Notes under the pieces: generated by a model
Database searches by the model: none
The model's input: only the letters and a program-made list of their open reading frames with translations
Told to the model about the DNA's origin: nothing
Shown here: positions 1-6,665 of the stretch, one piece after another
Numbering within the stretch: the stretch's first letter is position 1
Layout of the letters: each line of letters begins with the position of its first letter
Assembly: GCA_025353085.1 (NCBI GenBank)
Contig: JANXRI010000226.1
Coordinates: 1 to 13,674, forward strand
Length of the DNA stretch: 13,674 bases
Reading direction: 5' to 3'
From: Betaproteobacteria bacterium
GTDB taxonomy: Bacteria > Pseudomonadota > Gammaproteobacteria > Burkholderiales > SG8-41
Position numbers and translations under genes: made by a program

Positions 1-236
1 ACATCAACGACACCGGTTTTAATCGCGATGGCCACCATTTCGCCGCCGCCGACTTCTCTGGCGCCTTTATTTTTTGATTTGCGCCAGTTATCGAAAAAAT
101 ACCTGGCACTGCCCTTATGAACGACGTCAAACAACGTTCCCGCCACCACCAGCAGGATCATGAGCGAGACATAAGTCTGCATGACGGCAGGCGACAGACC
201 ATCGGTCAACGCTGCAAATGGATTGTTTGTAAACAC
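1..236 (-). CDS. aprM: AprM-like membrane protein, N-terminal part (runs off left edge)
   Basis: This is the 5' end of a minus-strand gene cut by the window edge, about 78 codons. The frame opens after a TAG at 249-251. I chose a GTG start at 236, just behind a GGGGGAG run; an ATG at 182 is the alternative. Early residues contain NPFAALTDGLSP, then one hydrophobic helix (YVSLMILLVVAGTLFDV), then HKGSARYFFDNWRKSK and REVGGGEMVAIAIKT. A helix followed by a basic cytoplasmic stretch is the pattern I remember for AprM, the membrane anchor of dissimilatory APS reductase in sulfur oxidizers, where it often precedes aprBA. That identification is from memory. The same look could belong to another QmoC/DsrM-like redox membrane subunit. 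It is divergent from the phosphoesterase-cbbQO block. The family's later conserved parts lie outside the window. Confidence 0.45.
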   Translation of the reverse strand, partial: MFTNNPFAALTDGLSPAVMQTYVSLMILLVVAGTLFDVVHKGSARYFFDNWRKSKNKGAREVGGGEMVAIAIKTGVVD

Positions 237-574
237 TACTCCCCCAATCTAGCTCGCCGCCGCTGCGCGGATTTGAATTTCACGGCTGCCAACGCCGCTG
301 TCATCGCGCCAGCACGCCAGCCGCGACGAAAATGGCTTTGAACCTCAACACCAGGATGGAATTTCCCTCTTCAGACCGTGCCGATTTTACGCGGTCACGC
401 AGAATTCAAGCCAAGAAAATGGTTATACGGCCATAGAAAAAATTTGTATCGCGTCCCTCACCTGCTGTGAGTTCCCATTCACTGCGATCGAAACAGGGTT
501 CATGCGTGTCTCCTGACGGTTTGTGAGAAACTAGCGGCGACAATGACACAAGCGACATCGACGGGAAGTAAGCG
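237..574. other. Intergenic region between divergent genes
   Basis: About 340 bp with no ORF I believe. The short frames here have no recognisable motifs and overlap one another. It must hold the promoters of the leftward AprM-like gene and the rightward phosphoesterase-cbbQO block. The only hexamer that stands out is a minus-strand TAAAAT at 384-389, which has no good -35. I found no convincing plus-strand promoter, operator or hairpin. Confidence 0.5.
563..568 (+). promoter_or_regulatory. Ribosome binding site supporting a TTG start
   Basis: GGGAAG lies six bases before TTG at 575. It supports that non-ATG start for the phosphoesterase. The nearby ATG at 543 is out of frame. Confidence 0.5.
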
Positions 575-1105
575 TTGAAAATCTGCATTCTCTCCGACAG
601 TCACGACCATCGTGAGCCATTTGCGGCCGCCGTCAGGGAAGCGAAAGCGCTCGGTGCGGAAGCCATATTGCACTGCGGCGATCTGGTGGCGCCTTCGACC
701 TTGCATGCAGTCCTTGAATTCGCGCTCCCTATTCACCTGATCCATGGCAACAACGCGGGTGACGTTTTTAATTTATGCAGGTTTGCGCAGGCCGCCGGCA
801 ACAGAGTGCATTACTACGGCCCCGACGGCTCACTGGTCCTGGCCCACAGGCGGATATTCCTCGTGCACTACCCGCATTATGCGCAAGCGATGGCACTCAC
901 CGGCGACTTCGATCTCGTCTGCAACGGCCATGAACACCGCGCCGTCATTGAACGTATTCGAAACATCAAAGGGACCGAAACCCTGCGAATCGATCCCGGC
1001 ACGGTCGCCGGCGTAAGCGCGCCCGCTACCTATGTATTCGGCGACCTCGAGACATTGGACTTTGAGATTCGCGCAGTTCCACGGCCGCGAGTAGCCGATG
1101 AGTAA
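575..1105 (+). CDS. YfcE/MJ0936-type metallophosphoesterase
   Basis: A 176-residue calcineurin-like phosphoesterase of the small YfcE/MJ0936 class: soluble, dinuclear-metal enzymes that hydrolyse phosphodiesters or phosphomonoesters. The physiological substrate is usually unknown. All metal-site motifs are visible: D8-x-H10 in SDSHDH, GD at 35-36 in LHCGDLVAP, GN at 58-59 in IHGNN, H98 in LVHYPH, and GHEH at 118-121. The length is normal for the family. The start is TTG at 575, backed by GGGAAG and by the motif sitting right at the N-terminus. The last 8 bases (ATGAGTAA) overlap the cbbQ start, which suggests translational coupling. A phosphoesterase is not a standard member of cbbQ/cbbO operons, so a shared role is open. 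The fold is certain; the substrate is not. Confidence 0.9.
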   Translation: MKICILSDSHDHREPFAAAVREAKALGAEAILHCGDLVAPSTLHAVLEFALPIHLIHGNNAGDVFNLCRFAQAAGNRVHYYGPDGSLVLAHRRIFLVHYPHYAQAMALTGDFDLVCNGHEHRAVIERIRNIKGTETLRIDPGTVAGVSAPATYVFGDLETLDFEIRAVPRPRVADE

Positions 1106-1943
1106 GCTTGCTACCAGCAAACCAGCCACGTTGCACGAGCAGGCATCGCAGACGGCCGCGCGCATCATTTTGAAAGAGCCTTATTACGAAGCAATCGGCG
1201 GCGAAATCGGCTTGTTCGAGGCCGCATATGCAACCCAGATTCCGGTTCTGCTCAAGGGACCGACCGGGTGCGGCAAAACGCGTTTCATGGAATACATGGC
1301 ATGGCGTCTCAAACGTCCGCTGATTACGGTGTCATGTCACGACGATTTGACCGCCGCCGATTTGATCGGCCGCTATCTGATTACGAACAACGAAACGGTG
1401 TGGGTGGACGGTCCACTCGCGCAAGCAGTGCGTTGCGGCGGCATCTGCTACCTCGATGAAATTGTCGAAGCGCGCAAGGACACCACCGTCGTTATCCACC
1501 CGCTCGCCGACGACCGCCGCATTCTGCCCATGGAAAAGCACGGCGAACTTCTGCACGCGCCGCCAGAGTTTTTGCTCGCAATGTCGTACAACCCCGGTTA
1601 TCAAAGCGTGCTGAAAGAGTTAAAGCAGAGCACGCGCCAGCGCTTTGTGGCGATCGAATTCAGCTATCCGCAAGCTGCACTCGAGAAAAAAATCGTCATC
1701 GCAGAGACCGGCATCGAGCCGGCGCTCGCCGATCAGTTGATACGGTTGGCCGAAATGACGCGCAATCTCAAGGGCAACGGGCTCGATGAAGGCGCGTCGA
1801 CGCGCCTGCTGGTGCACGCAGGCAAGCTCATCTCTAAAGGCATTCCGGCGCGCGCTGCGTGCACCGGCGCCGTTGCTGCCGCGCTGACCGACGATCCGGA
1901 CATGCTGCGCGCGGTCAATGAACTCGCCGGTTCCCTCTTTTAG
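1098..1943 (+). CDS. cbbQ: CbbQ/NirQ/NorQ-family AAA+ ATPase (MoxR type)
   Basis: A 281-residue AAA+ ATPase of the CbbQ/NorQ/GvpN branch of the MoxR clade. CbbQ hexamers use ATP together with CbbO to remove inhibitory sugar phosphates from RuBisCO; NorQ plays an analogous role for nitric oxide reductase. Visible motifs: Walker A GPTGCGKT at 54-61, the DLIGRYL segment near 88-94, Walker B ICYLDE at 116-121, sensor-1 MSYNPGYQS at 162-170, arginine-finger region KQSTRQRF at 176-183, and sensor-2 LDEGASTRLL at 229-238. Residues 1-24 are a poorly conserved N-terminal extension. The ATG at 1098 overlaps the upstream stop by 8 bp, and the 3' end overlaps the VWA gene by 26 bp. I prefer CbbQ to NorQ because of overall likeness and because no nor genes are seen, but no RuBisCO gene is in the window to prove it. 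Confidence 0.85.
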   Translation: MSKLATSKPATLHEQASQTAARIILKEPYYEAIGGEIGLFEAAYATQIPVLLKGPTGCGKTRFMEYMAWRLKRPLITVSCHDDLTAADLIGRYLITNNETVWVDGPLAQAVRCGGICYLDEIVEARKDTTVVIHPLADDRRILPMEKHGELLHAPPEFLLAMSYNPGYQSVLKELKQSTRQRFVAIEFSYPQAALEKKIVIAETGIEPALADQLIRLAEMTRNLKGNGLDEGASTRLLVHAGKLISKGIPARAACTGAVAAALTDDPDMLRAVNELAGSLF

Positions 1944-4050
1944 TCAGCCTGCGGCGACCGCACCGGCCGAGCGGCTGACCGTGGCCGAGCTCGAAGATCA
2001 GCTCGACGGATCGCTCGACCCCGTGCTGTCATCGCTGCGCACTGCGCAACCGCTCGCGGCGAGGCTCGGGCCACTCGCGCGTGACTTGCAGGATTTCGCG
2101 CTGCACTGGGTCAATGTCATTGCGCGGACCAGTGGTGAACTTGCGTATCAGTTTGCGGCGACAGCACCCGACGTATTGCGCCAGGCCGATCCAGCCACCG
2201 CGGAAGTCTGGATTATCCAGGTGATGGACACCTTCGATCGTGAAGGTCTATACCGCGCCAGTTCGCAACTTAAAAATATCGATGCGTTCCTGCTCGCGTC
2301 GCAGCACAATACGCAGGCGGTCGCGTTCGAAGATGCAGGCACCGTACTGCGTCTCTTCATCTGCGGACTTGCGGGCCGCCCGCTTAAGCTGGAAGCGGGC
2401 AATGAAACTTATACCGATACCGAGTGCATTCACCTCCCCGCGCGCATCTTTTCGTTCGCCGCCCGTGACAAGAATTTTCTGCTCTATAAAGCGATGGCGA
2501 CGCATCTGTGGGCGCAGTCGCGCTACGGCACATTCAACGTCGACCCGGCAGCAAAACTCGCTTCATTCGAAGATCCCGCCCGCGCGCTTGCGCTGTACAA
2601 TTATCTTGAAACAACCCGTCTCGACGCGATCATTGCACGCGAGCTGCCGGGACTCGCGCGCGATCTCGCCACTTTGCGCGACAATGTCGAGCCGCCACCC
2701 GAATGTGCGCCACTGTTGGAACCCGCCGCCACCGCGCAGGACAGTCTCGCGCTCGTCGACGCGCTCTACACGAGGTTCGAGCCGCCGCAATTAAGTTATA
2801 TGGGAACGCTGCATCCGGAAATCGCGCGGGCGGTGCGCGCGTCCCGCGTTGCCCGTGAGAAAAAAGAACTGCAGACCGAGCTCGCCAAACTTTTAGGCGG
2901 GCAACCGGGCGATTTTCCTGTCGAAACTGAAGAGGGTGGTGCGTCCCGTTACTCCGTCGAGAGTACCGCGGACGCCTCCGAATCACTCGAACTAAACCTC
3001 GATGGCGAGCCGGTGGCGCCGCCCGCTCACGTGCGCGAACTTTTGAATTCAATCGCCCAGGACCTCGGCGAAATTCCCGCCGAGTACTTCATTCCGGCAG
3101 GCGACGGTGCATACATCGACAACCGCGTCATGGATGACAATTCAGCGGACGTCTCGACCAGTCCGCAGCACGAGGAAGATGCGGTGCTTTACAACGAGTG
3201 GGATTACAAGCGCCGGCATTACCGCAAGAATTGGTGCGTATTGCGCGAGATTGATGTGCAACCGGGCGAGCTTGACTTCATCGACACGACGCTTGAGAAC
3301 TATGCCGTCCAGGTAAGGCAACTGCGGCGCACCTTCGAGATGCTGCGGAGTGAAGACAAGTGGCTCAAGAAGCAGCCGACCGGCGATGATGTCGATCTTG
3401 ATGCGGTCATCACCGCATTTGCCGACTTGCGCGCGGGTCGCGAGCTGCCCGAGCAGCTTTTCCAGCGCCGCCTCAAAGCAGAACGCGACATCGCCGTGAT
3501 GTTCATGGTCGACATGAGCGGCTCGACCAAAGGCTGGATCAACGACGCCGAGCGCGAATCGCTCGTCATGCTGTGCGAAGCGCTCGAAGTGCTCGGTGAT
3601 CGCTATGCGATCTATGGCTTCTCTGGCATTACGCGACAGCGCTGCGCAATTTATCGCATCAAGCGTTTTGCCGAACCGTATGACAGCACAGTCAGAAAGC
3701 GAATCGCCGGCATTAAGCCGCAGGACTACACCCGCATGGGTGTGGCCATCCGGCATCTGACCGCGTTACTCAATGCTGTCGACGCGCGCACCAAGCTATT
3801 GATCACGCTCTCCGACGGCAAGCCCGACGACTACAGCGACAATTACCGCGGCGAATACGGCATCGAGGACACCCGCCAGGCGCTGATGGAGGCGCATCGC
3901 GGCGGAATTCATCCATTCTGCATCACCATAGACCGCGAAGCGCGCGAGTATCTCCCACGCATGTATGGTGCGGTAAACTACACGGTCATCGACGATGTCG
4001 CGCAACTGCCGTTGAAGGTTGCCGACGTCTACCGCCGCCTCACGACCTGA
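1918..4050 (+). CDS. cbbO: CbbO/NorD-type von Willebrand factor A protein
   Basis: A 710-residue protein with a C-terminal VWA domain, the expected partner of the ATPase just upstream. In CbbQO complexes the VWA protein is the adaptor that docks the hexameric ATPase onto RuBisCO through its metal-ion-dependent adhesion site. That site is complete: D532-x-S534-x-S536 in VDMSGSTKGW, Thr605 in QDYTRMG, and D633 in TLSDGKPDDY. Residues 1-330 are a helical N-terminal region. Residues about 335-440 are acidic and low in complexity (EEGG, ESTADASESLEL, HEEDA), probably a flexible linker. The ATG at 1918 overlaps the cbbQ end by 26 bp; a GTG at 1981 is in frame and could be used instead. NorD has the same layout and is the main alternative. 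DMSGST is a good MIDAS, so the protein should bind a divalent metal. Confidence 0.8.
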   Translation: MNSPVPSFSQPAATAPAERLTVAELEDQLDGSLDPVLSSLRTAQPLAARLGPLARDLQDFALHWVNVIARTSGELAYQFAATAPDVLRQADPATAEVWIIQVMDTFDREGLYRASSQLKNIDAFLLASQHNTQAVAFEDAGTVLRLFICGLAGRPLKLEAGNETYTDTECIHLPARIFSFAARDKNFLLYKAMATHLWAQSRYGTFNVDPAAKLASFEDPARALALYNYLETTRLDAIIARELPGLARDLATLRDNVEPPPECAPLLEPAATAQDSLALVDALYTRFEPPQLSYMGTLHPEIARAVRASRVAREKKELQTELAKLLGGQPGDFPVETEEGGASRYSVESTADASESLELNLDGEPVAPPAHVRELLNSIAQDLGEIPAEYFIPAGDGAYIDNRVMDDNSADVSTSPQHEEDAVLYNEWDYKRRHYRKNWCVLREIDVQPGELDFIDTTLENYAVQVRQLRRTFEMLRSEDKWLKKQPTGDDVDLDAVITAFADLRAGRELPEQLFQRRLKAERDIAVMFMVDMSGSTKGWINDAERESLVMLCEALEVLGDRYAIYGFSGITRQRCAIYRIKRFAEPYDSTVRKRIAGIKPQDYTRMGVAIRHLTALLNAVDARTKLLITLSDGKPDDYSDNYRGEYGIEDTRQALMEAHRGGIHPFCITIDREAREYLPRMYGAVNYTVIDDVAQLPLKVADVYRRLTT

Positions 4051-4072
4051 CCCCAGCAAAGCGCTGACAACT

Positions 4073-4459
4073 ATGCAAAGAGATTCCGACGGAATTCCGA
4101 AAAACGTGCTCGGGGGACCGCTGCAAATTTGCAGCGAACGGCCGCTCACGGGCTTCTTCCGCGACGGCTGCTGCAATACCAATGAGGAAGACGTAGGCGC
4201 GCATGTCGTGTGCGTCCGCGTAACCCCGGAGTTCCTTGAATTCAGCGCCGCCCATGGCAACGATCTGTCCACGCCGCATCCCGAGTTCGGATTCGCCGGT
4301 TTACAGCCGGGTGACCGCTGGTGTCTCTGCGCACTGCGCTGGGTGGAAGCATTGAGAGCCGGCGCGGCTCCGCAGCTCGTACTGGCCGCGACGCATGAAT
4401 CGATGCTCGAATATCATCCGCTCGGTGAACTGAAGAAATACGCAATCGATTTGAACTGA
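4073..4459 (+). CDS. DUF2237 family protein
   Basis: A 128-residue soluble protein of the DUF2237 family, whose function is unknown. Family hallmarks are KNVLGGPLQICS (10-21), PLTGFFRDGCCNT (24-36), EDVGAHVVCVRVTPEFL (39-55), GNDLSTPHPEFGF (62-74), GLQPGDRWCLCALRW (76-90) and the C-terminal THESMLEY. Cys20, Cys33, Cys34, Cys47, Cys84 and Cys86 are the kind of conserved cysteines that could bind a metal or be redox-active; that is inference. The open frame reaches back to 4019, but that part overlaps cbbO and is not conserved, so the ATG at 4073, 22 bp after the cbbO stop, is the better start. It probably sits on the cbbQO transcript. There is no signal peptide or membrane segment. Confidence 0.85.
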   Translation: MQRDSDGIPKNVLGGPLQICSERPLTGFFRDGCCNTNEEDVGAHVVCVRVTPEFLEFSAAHGNDLSTPHPEFGFAGLQPGDRWCLCALRWVEALRAGAAPQLVLAATHESMLEYHPLGELKKYAIDLN

Positions 4460-4489
4460 GTTGTTCTGCCGGTTTACGCAGGGATGATG

Positions 4490-4518
4490 TTGAAGCACAC
4501 GCGCAACCGGTGCAAAAT
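4490..4518 (+). promoter_or_regulatory. Candidate sigma-70 promoter for the small gene at 4616
   Basis: TTGAAG at 4490-4495 and CAAAAT at 4513-4518, 17 bp apart, each match four of six consensus bases. They lie about 100 bp before the start of the small conserved gene. No terminator was seen after the DUF2237 gene, so read-through from the cbbQO block is also possible. Confidence 0.3.
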
Positions 4519-4615
4519 GGCGCTAATTAAAAGTTACGGGCGCACAGCCTTTCAATTGCCGCCTCGAAGCTGAGATGCAACACCCATCGCGCCAAAACCA
4601 GAGAGGAACGCCGAC

Positions 4616-4852
4616 ATGGCTATCGAAGAAAATAAAACCCGGGTGACTATCCTGACGGGCACTTACCGGATAAAAGGCAATATCGAACTGCTGCCAGGCG
4701 CACGCGTGACGGATTACATGGCCGAAGCACGCGGTTTCATTGCCGTCACCCATGCGGAAGTGTGGGAAGTCGTCGGTCGCCAAGTATTCGTCGCGCCATT
4801 TTTGAATGTGAACCGCGACCACATTCAAATCATTACGCCGGGCTCGCATTGA
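4616..4852 (+). CDS. Small conserved hypothetical protein (DUF6812-like)
   Basis: A 78-residue protein with a textbook start: AGAGAGGAA seven bases before the ATG at 4616. It has no signal peptide or membrane segment. The pattern suggests a small all-beta or SH3-like fold, with alternating hydrophobic strands: TRVTILTGTYRIKGNIEL, then GARVTDYMAEARGFIAVT, EVWEV, and FVAPFLNVNRDHIQIITP. I recall similar 75-80-residue proteins (RVTILT.TYRI.G, DYM..A..FIAVT, FL.V.RDHI..I) filed under a domain of unknown function, DUF6812. That label is from memory and less certain than the gene itself. It stands alone between the plus-strand cbb block and the convergent scpB, separated by 156 bp from the gene before it. 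No function can be given. Confidence 0.75.
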   Translation: MAIEENKTRVTILTGTYRIKGNIELLPGARVTDYMAEARGFIAVTHAEVWEVVGRQVFVAPFLNVNRDHIQIITPGSH

Positions 4853-4995
4853 CATTGCGCCCAGGCGCCGGGACATCCGCACGCCGCATAACGAATTAAC
4901 CGTAAAGCACCGCGGCGCGCTGTGCGGCGCCACTTATATCCAGCGCACTCGTCGCGGTATTCAGGCCTGCATGCGCAACGCGGGTGACTTTCGAA

Positions 4996-5661
4996 TCAAT
5001 TGAGCGTCGGGCTCACGCGCTCCTCGGCCGGCTCTTCGTTGTGTGCGACGTCTTCCTCGACCAACTCTTCCGCGTCGCTCGCGGTGAGTTCGCCGGCGGC
5101 TTGCGCAGCGTCGGTTACGGTATCGATCAGTTGACCCAGGTCATCGAGCGCGGGCAACTCCGTCAACGAGCGCAGCCCAAGATCATCAAGAAACTGGCGC
5201 GTCGTCGCAAACAGCTCGGGACGGCCCGGCACCTCGCGGTTGCCCACGACGTCGATCCAGCCGCGGGCCTGCAATGCCTTGATAATATTGCTCGATACGA
5301 TCACGCCGCGGATGTCTTCGATGTCGCCGCGCGTGACCGGTTGCTTATAGGCGATGATCGCGAGCGTTTCCATGACCGCGCGCGAATAACGCGGCGGCCG
5401 CTGCGGGTTCAGCCGATCGAGAAACCTGGTGTATTCGGGACGCGCGCGAAACCGCCAGCCGCTGGCAACGTTCATCAGTTCGACGCTGCGCCCGTCCCAA
5501 TCCGCCGCGAGCTCGGTCAGAATATTACGCAACACGTCGTTGCTCAGATCTTCGTCGAACAGTTTTTTGAGGTCCGTCAGTTGCAACGGTTCGGCGCTCG
5601 TGAGCAACGCGGCTTCAAGCACGCGTTTCACTTCCTGCAGATCAAACGACGGTGAGTCCAT
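4996..5661 (-). CDS. scpB: Segregation and condensation protein ScpB
   Basis: ScpB forms a dimer of winged-helix proteins that binds the kleisin ScpA in the SMC-ScpAB (condensin) complex, which compacts and segregates the chromosome. Visible from the chosen start: EVKRVLEAALLTSAEPL at 10-26 (first winged helix), the conserved RYSRAVMETLAIIAYKQPVT at 91-110, RGDIEDIRGV at 111-120, and NREVPGRPELFATTRQFLDDLGL at 141-163. The tail after about residue 175 is acidic (ASDAEELVEEDV). I chose the ATG at 5661, 20 bp inside the scpA end and near the usual family start. The frame extends to a TTG at 5712, which would add 17 residues without family support. It is the last gene of the leftward run; no pseudouridine synthase (rluB) follows it, unlike in many proteobacteria. 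Confidence 0.93.
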   Translation of the reverse strand: MDSPSFDLQEVKRVLEAALLTSAEPLQLTDLKKLFDEDLSNDVLRNILTELAADWDGRSVELMNVASGWRFRARPEYTRFLDRLNPQRPPRYSRAVMETLAIIAYKQPVTRGDIEDIRGVIVSSNIIKALQARGWIDVVGNREVPGRPELFATTRQFLDDLGLRSLTELPALDDLGQLIDTVTDAAQAAGELTASDAEELVEEDVAHNEEPAEERVSPTLN

Positions 5662-6451
5662 GGGCGGATTTGACGTATATCGGTGAGTAGGGTTCTTGTT
5701 GGGTGAGATCAATTAAGGTCTCGCGCGCAAGCTCAAGAATGGCGAGGAAAGTTACGACCAGCTTGGACACGCCCTCGCCGGGACTGAACAACTGGGTGAA
5801 TTCGATGAGTTTCACGTCCTGTAACCGCCGAAGTATTGCGCTCATATGTTCGCGCACCGACAGATGATCGCGGGTAACGCGATGGTGCTGGTTGACGTTT
5901 GCGCGTTGCAATAGCCACAGCCAAGCTTGGCGCAAGTCCTCCGGATTGACCCCGGGCAACGACTGCGCGACCGCCTTGTCGATCCAGACCTGGACGAGCT
6001 GGAAATCGCGTCCGGCCTGCGGCAGCAGGTCGAGCTTGTGCGCGGCACGCTTCATCTGCTCGTAGGCAAGCAGGCGGCGCACGAGTTCAGCACGCGGATC
6101 AAGTTCATCTTGCGGGCTCGCGGCCGGTCGCGGCAGCAACATGCGCGACTTGATCTCAATCAACACAGCAGCCATGACGAGATAGTCGCCGGCGAGTTCG
6201 AGGCTTTTCTGGCGCATGATTTCGACATACTCGAGATACTGCGCAGTCAGCCGCGCCATCGGAATGTCGAGCACGTCGAGGTTGTGCTTGCGAATCAGAT
6301 ACAGCAGCAGATCAAGCGGTCCCTCGAACATGTCGAGAAAAATCTCGAGCGCATCGGGCGGGATATATAAATCCTGCGGCAGTTCGAGCAGAGGCTCGCC
6401 GCGGTACGTTGCGAGCGGCGCGGCTGGCGTGGTTTCGGCGGCTTCGATCAT
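5642..6451 (-). CDS. scpA: Segregation and condensation protein ScpA
   Basis: ScpA is the kleisin of the bacterial SMC complex; its N-terminus contacts the SMC neck, its C-terminal winged helix contacts the SMC head, and the middle holds the ScpB dimer. This 269-residue protein shows the hallmark FEGPLDLLLYLIRKHNLDVLDIPMARLTAQYL at 42-73 and GDYLVMAAVLIEIKSRMLLPR at about 88-108. The LVVTFLAILELAR segment and the closing SPIYVK lie in the C-terminal domain. Residues 1-30 are a variable leader typical of beta/gammaproteobacterial forms. The start is ATG at 6451 with no good Shine-Dalgarno sequence. It overlaps scpB by 20 bp (71 bp if scpB uses its TTG), consistent with coupled, stoichiometric synthesis. 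A 214-bp gap separates it from trpS and contains a candidate internal promoter. Confidence 0.94.
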   Translation of the reverse strand: MIEAAETTPAAPLATYRGEPLLELPQDLYIPPDALEIFLDMFEGPLDLLLYLIRKHNLDVLDIPMARLTAQYLEYVEIMRQKSLELAGDYLVMAAVLIEIKSRMLLPRPAASPQDELDPRAELVRRLLAYEQMKRAAHKLDLLPQAGRDFQLVQVWIDKAVAQSLPGVNPEDLRQAWLWLLQRANVNQHHRVTRDHLSVREHMSAILRRLQDVKLIEFTQLFSPGEGVSKLVVTFLAILELARETLIDLTQQEPYSPIYVKSAHGLTVV

Positions 6452-6481
6452 GCGTTTAAATTGTTAGTTGGCAGACTGCGC

Positions 6482-6544
6482 TTAGCCCGACGGTTTGGCG
6501 CTGGCTTGTTGTCGCTGGCGCACGTCGTTGCGGAAGCATGGCAT
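6482..6544 (-). CDS. Possible 20-codon leader ORF ahead of scpA
   Basis: An ATG at 6544 begins MPCFRNDVRQRQQASAKPSG and stops at 6482, 30 bp before scpA. Its start lies only five bases beyond a TAAAAT -10-like hexamer, so a transcript from there would be nearly leaderless. There is no known homologue, and chance is the simplest explanation. Confidence 0.15.
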   Translation of the reverse strand: MPCFRNDVRQRQQASAKPSG

Positions 6545-6549
6545 GCGCT

Positions 6550-6555
6550 ATTTTA
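6550..6555 (-). promoter_or_regulatory. Candidate internal -10 element for scpAB
   Basis: TAAAAT on the minus strand in the trpS-scpA gap, within a small dyad (CGCTA-TTT-TAGCG). Five of six bases match the -10 consensus; the -35 is poor (TAGGTC at 17-bp spacing). It would let scpAB be expressed apart from trpS. Confidence 0.3.
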
Positions 6556-6665
6556 GCGTGCTTTGCCGGTGAGACCTATGAATTCGACGCACCGCGATGC
6601 ATGTTGGTTGATGCCACCCCGCGACCAGGCGGGCGATCAGGTGGCGCACGTGCCGGCGCGGCAAA

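Noticed and set aside
117..341. A 74-codon plus-strand frame at the left edge
   Set aside because: It lies opposite the AprM-like gene and has a low-complexity basic composition; the minus-strand frame has a credible transmembrane helix and conserved-looking motifs.
3142..3756. A 204-codon minus-strand frame
   Set aside because: It is antisense to the VWA-domain region of cbbO, which carries a full MIDAS; no independent motif is present.
1098..4050. Naming the ATPase/VWA pair norQ/norD
   Set aside because: It is possible on domain grounds, but no norCB genes are present and the ATPase looks closer to CbbQ. Kept as the main alternative.
4019..4072. An 18-residue longer N-terminus for the DUF2237 protein
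   Set aside because: It overlaps the cbbO 3' end, and family likeness begins only after the ATG at 4073.
4984..5655. A 223-codon plus-strand frame
   Set aside because: It is the antisense shadow of scpB, whose family motifs are unmistakable on the other strand.
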